Made by a program: the position numbers and the translations under genes. Shown piece by piece: positions 5,664 through 8,203 of a stretch of 8,203 nt of DNA. The notes under the pieces are model-generated. The model ran no database searches, was not told the origin of the DNA, and saw only the letters and a list, made by a program, of their open reading frames with translations. Source of the stretch: Bacillota bacterium (GTDB lineage Bacteria; Bacillota; Clostridia; Peptostreptococcales; Anaerovoracaceae); NCBI GenBank assembly GCA_016287035.1, contig JAEEVI010000037.1, positions 1 to 8,203 on the forward strand, written 5' to 3'. How positions within the stretch are numbered: the first letter of the stretch is position 1; the number at the start of each line of letters is the position of its first letter.

Positions 5664-7294
5664 AAAAGGTACTGATCATAGGCAGCGGAATATCCGGAAT
5701 GACCTGTGCGGTCGAATGCGCCCGGCTCGGGATGGAGGCGGAGCTCGTGTCTCCTTTCTGCTCCGAGCGGTCCCAGTCCGTCATGGCGGCGGGCGGGATC
5801 AACGCGGTCACAGGCGATCCCGAGGAGGGCGACAGCGCCGCGCGTCACGCGGAGGATACCTTAAAGGGCGGCGCGTATATCGCGGGAGAGAAGGCCGTGA
5901 AGGGGCTCTGCGAAGAGGCAGGCGACATCGTCTCGTGGCTCGAGAGCATCGGGACGGTATTTTCTGTGGACGAAGGCGGAAGACCCGCGAGAAGGGCCTT
6001 CGGAGGCCAGAGCTATAAAAGGACGTATTACTGCGGCGCCTCCACGGGCAAGCAGATAGTGTCGGCGCTCGTGATGGAGGCGAGGCGCTTCGAGGCGGCC
6101 GGAGCGATAAAGAGAAGGCTGCGCAGCTGTTTTCACTCCGCGCTCATAAAGGACGGAACGTGCTACGGCGCGCTGCTCTTCGACGAAGCTTCCGGCTTGC
6201 TCGAGCCGGTATACGCGGACGCTGTCGTGATGGCCACGGGCGGCCAGAACGCGCTCTTCGGCAAGACCACCGGCTCCACCCAGTGCGACGGCTACGCCGC
6301 GGGGCGGCTCTTTACGCAGGGCGTGGAGCTAAAGGATCTGGAATTCATACAGTACCATCCCACGACGCTCGAAACGGCGCAGAAGCGCATGCTGATCACG
6401 GAGGCCGCCAGAGGCGAAGGCGGCAGGCTCTTTTACGAAGAGAACGGCAAAAGGGTCTATTTTATGGAGGAAAAATACGGGCCGAAGGGAAACCTCATGA
6501 CCCGCGACATAGTGGCGCGCGAGATCTTCAGCGCGGGGCGGCAGGTCTTTCTGGACGTCTCGTTCCTCGGGCGGGGGCTCATAGACGAGCGCCTTCCGGA
6601 GGTGCGCGACCTCTGCGCGAAGTACAGAGGCATAGACGTCAGCCGCGAGCCGATACCCGTGGAGCCGTCGGTGCACTTCTTCATGGGAGGCATCGCGGTC
6701 CGCTCGGACCATCAGACGAACACCGGCGGGCTCTTCGCGATAGGCGAATGCGCCTCGATGTATCACGGCGCGAACCGGCTGGGAGGAAACTCGCTCCTGG
6801 CCGCCATATACAGCGCGAGGATCGCCGCGAGAGCGGTATCGGAAAGGGTCTCCCCGGGCGGCCGTCCCGATTTTTCGGTCTTCGCGCGCGAGGAGAGCGA
6901 AAAGCTGAGGGACAGGGCCAGGACCGGGAGCCGCTTCCCTGTAATGTACGTGCGCGGCATGCTCGCGGAGACGATGAACAAACGGCTCGGGATAACGAGA
7001 AGCGAGGAGGAGCTCGAAGAGGGCATACGGGAGGTCGATTACTACCTCTCCGTCGCCGAAAAGATCAACTACGACGCGAGCGTCCTGCCGTATTTCAACT
7101 ACAGCCTGACAGGCATCCTCACGCTCGCCAGGGCCGTGCTGGAATGCGCGAGGGCGAGGAAGGAGAGCCGGGGCGCCCACTTCAGGAGCGACTATCCGGA
7201 CACGCGGGAGGAATTCGGCTATGCCACGCTGATCTCCTTCGGCGAAGGCAGATACGACGCGCGTCTCGACGAGGGCAGGAGCTATGAAAGTTAA
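5660..7294 (+). CDS. frdA: Fumarate reductase/succinate dehydrogenase flavoprotein subunit, lacking the covalent-FAD His
   Basis: A 544-residue catalytic subunit interconverting fumarate and succinate. GSGISG (8-13) is the Rossmann FAD motif. QYHPTTL (231-237), LITEAARGEGG (245-255), TRDIVAREI (281-289), PSVHFFMGG (336-344) and GANRLGGNSL (370-379) are the family signatures. By alignment from memory with E. coli FrdA, His233, Thr247, Glu248, Arg282 (proton-donor Arg), His339 and Arg373 are all kept, so a C4-dicarboxylate active site looks intact. The flavin-linking His is replaced: the motif normally read as R-S-H-T/S-V is RSQSV here, with Gln39. FAD should thus be bound non-covalently, as in L-aspartate oxidase and soluble fumarate reductases. 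Gene order and the absence of quinolinate-pathway neighbours argue against NadB. The start at 5660 overlaps the frdC stop (ATGA), with AGGGAGGG at 5647-5654, although the frame is open upstream. The 3' end overlaps frdB by 11 bp. Confidence 0.93.
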   Translation: MKKVLIIGSGISGMTCAVECARLGMEAELVSPFCSERSQSVMAAGGINAVTGDPEEGDSAARHAEDTLKGGAYIAGEKAVKGLCEEAGDIVSWLESIGTVFSVDEGGRPARRAFGGQSYKRTYYCGASTGKQIVSALVMEARRFEAAGAIKRRLRSCFHSALIKDGTCYGALLFDEASGLLEPVYADAVVMATGGQNALFGKTTGSTQCDGYAAGRLFTQGVELKDLEFIQYHPTTLETAQKRMLITEAARGEGGRLFYEENGKRVYFMEEKYGPKGNLMTRDIVAREIFSAGRQVFLDVSFLGRGLIDERLPEVRDLCAKYRGIDVSREPIPVEPSVHFFMGGIAVRSDHQTNTGGLFAIGECASMYHGANRLGGNSLLAAIYSARIAARAVSERVSPGGRPDFSVFAREESEKLRDRARTGSRFPVMYVRGMLAETMNKRLGITRSEEELEEGIREVDYYLSVAEKINYDASVLPYFNYSLTGILTLARAVLECARARKESRGAHFRSDYPDTREEFGYATLISFGEGRYDARLDEGRSYES

Positions 7295-7961
7295 GGTGCT
7301 GCGCCAACAGGCGCCCGGGAGCGAGCCATACTGGGAGACGTTCCTGTACGACGGCCCCGCGGAGAACTCCGTCGCGGGAGTCCTCGATCACATCAACTAC
7401 AACGATGACATAACGGATATCGACGGAAGGCCCACCGGCCGGATCGGCTGGGAGTGCTCGTGCCTTCAGGGCGTATGCGGCGCCTGCGCGATGGTCATAA
7501 ACGGAAGGCCGGCGCTCGCCTGCGAGACGTTCGTCAGGGACCTTAAAGGCGACACGGTCGAGATAAGGCCGCTGCGGAAGTTCCCGGTCGTGCGCGACCT
7601 GATCGTCGACCGCTCCGCGATCCACGAGAGCCTGAAGGAGACGAACGTCTTTATAGGGGAATACAGACCCTCGGATGACAGTGATCACGGCCACCAGTAC
7701 GGCGCGGCGAAGTGCCTCAAGTGCGGCCTCTGTCTGGAGGTCTGCCCCAATTATACAGGCGGAAGGACCTTCTACGGCGCGGTCTTCGCGAACGACTGCT
7801 ATCTCGCCGCGTCGCGGAACAGGGAAAATGAGAGCGGCATGCTGAAGGTCTACGGAGAGCATTTCGCGAAGAGCTGCTCCAAGTCGCTGGCCTGCATGGA
7901 CGTCTGCCCGATGAAGATAGAGACGCTCGCTTCCATCGCGAAGCTCAACAGAAAGCTCTGA
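7284..7961 (+). CDS. frdB: Fumarate reductase/succinate dehydrogenase iron-sulfur subunit
   Basis: A 225-residue electron-transfer subunit with three clusters, linking FrdA flavin to the FrdC haems. The N-terminal plant-type ferredoxin domain has Cys60, Cys65, Cys68 and Cys80 (CLQGVCGAC, then 11 residues and Cys) for [2Fe-2S]. The C-terminal domain has CLKCGLCLEVCP (Cys144, 147, 150, 154) and CSKSLACMDVCP (Cys198, 204, 208). By the known FrdB pattern, Cys144/147/150/208 hold [4Fe-4S] and Cys154/198/204 hold [3Fe-4S]. Spacing is canonical, so the electron path should be complete. Cys58 is an additional cysteine beside the first cluster. The ATG at 7284 lies inside the end of frdA (11-bp overlap), with AGGA at 7277-7280, so translation is coupled. 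A terminator follows 50 bp after the stop. Confidence 0.93.
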   Translation: MKVKVLRQQAPGSEPYWETFLYDGPAENSVAGVLDHINYNDDITDIDGRPTGRIGWECSCLQGVCGACAMVINGRPALACETFVRDLKGDTVEIRPLRKFPVVRDLIVDRSAIHESLKETNVFIGEYRPSDDSDHGHQYGAAKCLKCGLCLEVCPNYTGGRTFYGAVFANDCYLAASRNRENESGMLKVYGEHFAKSCSKSLACMDVCPMKIETLASIAKLNRKL

Positions 7962-8011
7962 GAGGCAGGGAGCATCAGGCGATAGCCGCATAAGAAGCTT
8001 TAAATCGAACG

Positions 8012-8033
8012 CCGGGCGAAAGCCCGGTTTTTT
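8012..8033 (+). terminator. Intrinsic terminator of the fumarate reductase operon
   Basis: CCGGGC (8012-8017), a GAAA tetraloop (8018-8021), GCCCGG (8022-8027) and six T (8028-8033) make a perfect 6-bp GC stem with a stabilising GNRA loop and a U-tract. It acts on the plus strand only, as there is no A-run on its left side. Confidence 0.93.
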
Positions 8034-8064
8034 AGTGGGCGTAAGCAGGAAACTGCTGAAGTTG

Positions 8065-8093
8065 TTGACACCGAATATGACACCACATATAAT
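8065..8093 (+). promoter_or_regulatory. Full-consensus promoter of the HicB-like gene
   Basis: TTGACA (8065-8070) and TATAAT (8088-8093) both match the sigma-70/sigma-A consensus exactly and are spaced by the optimal 17 bp. The start should be near 8100, about 53 bases before the ATG at 8153. Such a strong promoter suggests that expression is held down by a repressor. Confidence 0.9.
8066..8084 (+). repeat. Direct repeats TGACACC in the promoter spacer
   Basis: TGACACC occurs at 8066-8072 and 8078-8084, a 12-bp period, with a partial third copy (TGACC, 8095-8099) just after the -10. The first copy overlaps the -35. These could be half-sites for a regulator, but they are short enough to be chance. 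Confidence 0.35.
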
Positions 8094-8105
8094 TTGACCG
8101 AAGCG

Positions 8106-8119
8106 TGATCATATGATCA
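8106..8119 (+). promoter_or_regulatory. 14-bp perfect palindrome, possible operator
   Basis: TGATCATATGATCA is a perfect dyad lying about 6 to 19 bases after the predicted transcription start of the HicB-like gene. Antitoxins of this kind often carry a DNA-binding domain and repress their own promoter, so this is a candidate binding site. The binding protein is inferred. Confidence 0.5.
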
Positions 8120-8152
8120 TGGGGCAGAATGCCATAGAAAGCGAGGAGAAAA

Positions 8153-8203
8153 ATGCAGAAAACGCTTGAATATTATATGTCGCTTCCCTATAGGCTCGAG
8201 ATC
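8153..8203 (+). CDS. HicB-family antitoxin, N-terminal fragment (runs off the window)
   Basis: Seventeen codons from ATG 8153 to the window edge, with GAGGAG at 8143-8148 as ribosome binding site. The peptide MQKTLEYYMSLPYRLEI resembles the N-terminus of HicB-family antitoxins, which neutralise the HicA mRNA-interferase toxin; this is judged from memory on a very short stretch. The next residues should read like an acidic, glycine-containing HicB core. A hicA-like gene is not present between the terminator and this start, so a toxin, if any, must lie downstream, or the protein is a solitary antitoxin. The promoter and palindrome upstream fit an autoregulated module. Confidence 0.65.
   Translation, partial: MQKTLEYYMSLPYRLEI

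Noticed and set aside
6160..7287. Long plus-strand open frame (375 codons) inside frdA
   Set aside because: It is extremely Arg-rich with low-complexity composition, typical of an off-frame reading of GC-rich coding DNA. frdA covers it with full family signatures.
5660..7294. L-aspartate oxidase (NadB) as an alternative identity for the flavoprotein
   Set aside because: The missing covalent-FAD His would fit NadB, but the gene lies in a CAB operon with cytochrome b and iron-sulfur subunits, and no nadA or nadC is nearby.
6329..7991. Long minus-strand open frames opposite frdA and frdB
   Set aside because: They have no recognisable domains or ribosome binding sites, and the opposite strand carries well-supported enzymes.

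Overview
The window looks like chromosomal DNA from an anaerobic, GC-rich Firmicute (Clostridia-like). This is inferred from strong AGGAG-type ribosome binding sites, tight ATGA-overlapping operons, a sdhCAB/frdCAB-ordered 'type B' quinol:fumarate reductase with a single di-heme cytochrome b, a DUF134-NifX fusion protein, and the paired half-size CHR transporters common in Firmicutes. No ribosomal or other phylogenetic marker is present, so the lineage stays uncertain.

Layout, left to right. Bases 1-249 hold a poorly defined reading frame, perhaps the 3' end of a gene entering the window. Bases 250-1560 (+) carry a membrane-anchored alpha/beta hydrolase that is clearly AT-rich against the rest of the window (hand-counted lines near 40% G+C versus about 60% downstream). 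It is followed 21 bp later by a FluC/CrcB fluoride channel. Bases 1571-2230 (-) encode a YqiA-like small esterase, convergent with crcB and divergent from the next operon. Bases 2360-4248 (+) form a three-gene operon: a DUF134 helix-turn-helix domain fused to a NifX-like metallocluster-binding domain with a His/Cys-rich tail, then two half-size chromate-type (CHR) transporters that overlap by 4 bp. This operon has a near-consensus promoter, and a perfect 20-bp palindrome sits where transcription should start, a likely autoregulatory operator.

Bases 4312-7961 (+) form a second operon: an unrecognised 249-residue protein, then cytochrome b, flavoprotein and iron-sulfur subunits of a succinate dehydrogenase/fumarate reductase. 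An extended -10 promoter lies ahead of it and a GNRA-loop terminator ends it at 8012-8033. The flavoprotein keeps the dicarboxylate active-site residues but has Gln in place of the His that normally holds FAD covalently. That favours a fumarate-reducing enzyme with non-covalent FAD. The four conserved cytochrome histidines and all eleven ferredoxin-type cysteine ligands are present, so the electron path from quinol to fumarate appears complete.

The last 170 bases hold a full-consensus promoter (TTGACA, 17 bp, TATAAT), a 14-bp palindrome and short direct repeats, and then the first 17 codons of what looks like a HicB-family antitoxin running off the window. No CRISPR array, tRNA, rRNA, insertion sequence or attachment site was seen. 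The most interesting points are the palindrome-controlled DUF134-NifX/CHR operon, the missing flavin-linking histidine, and the unknown gene heading the fumarate reductase operon.
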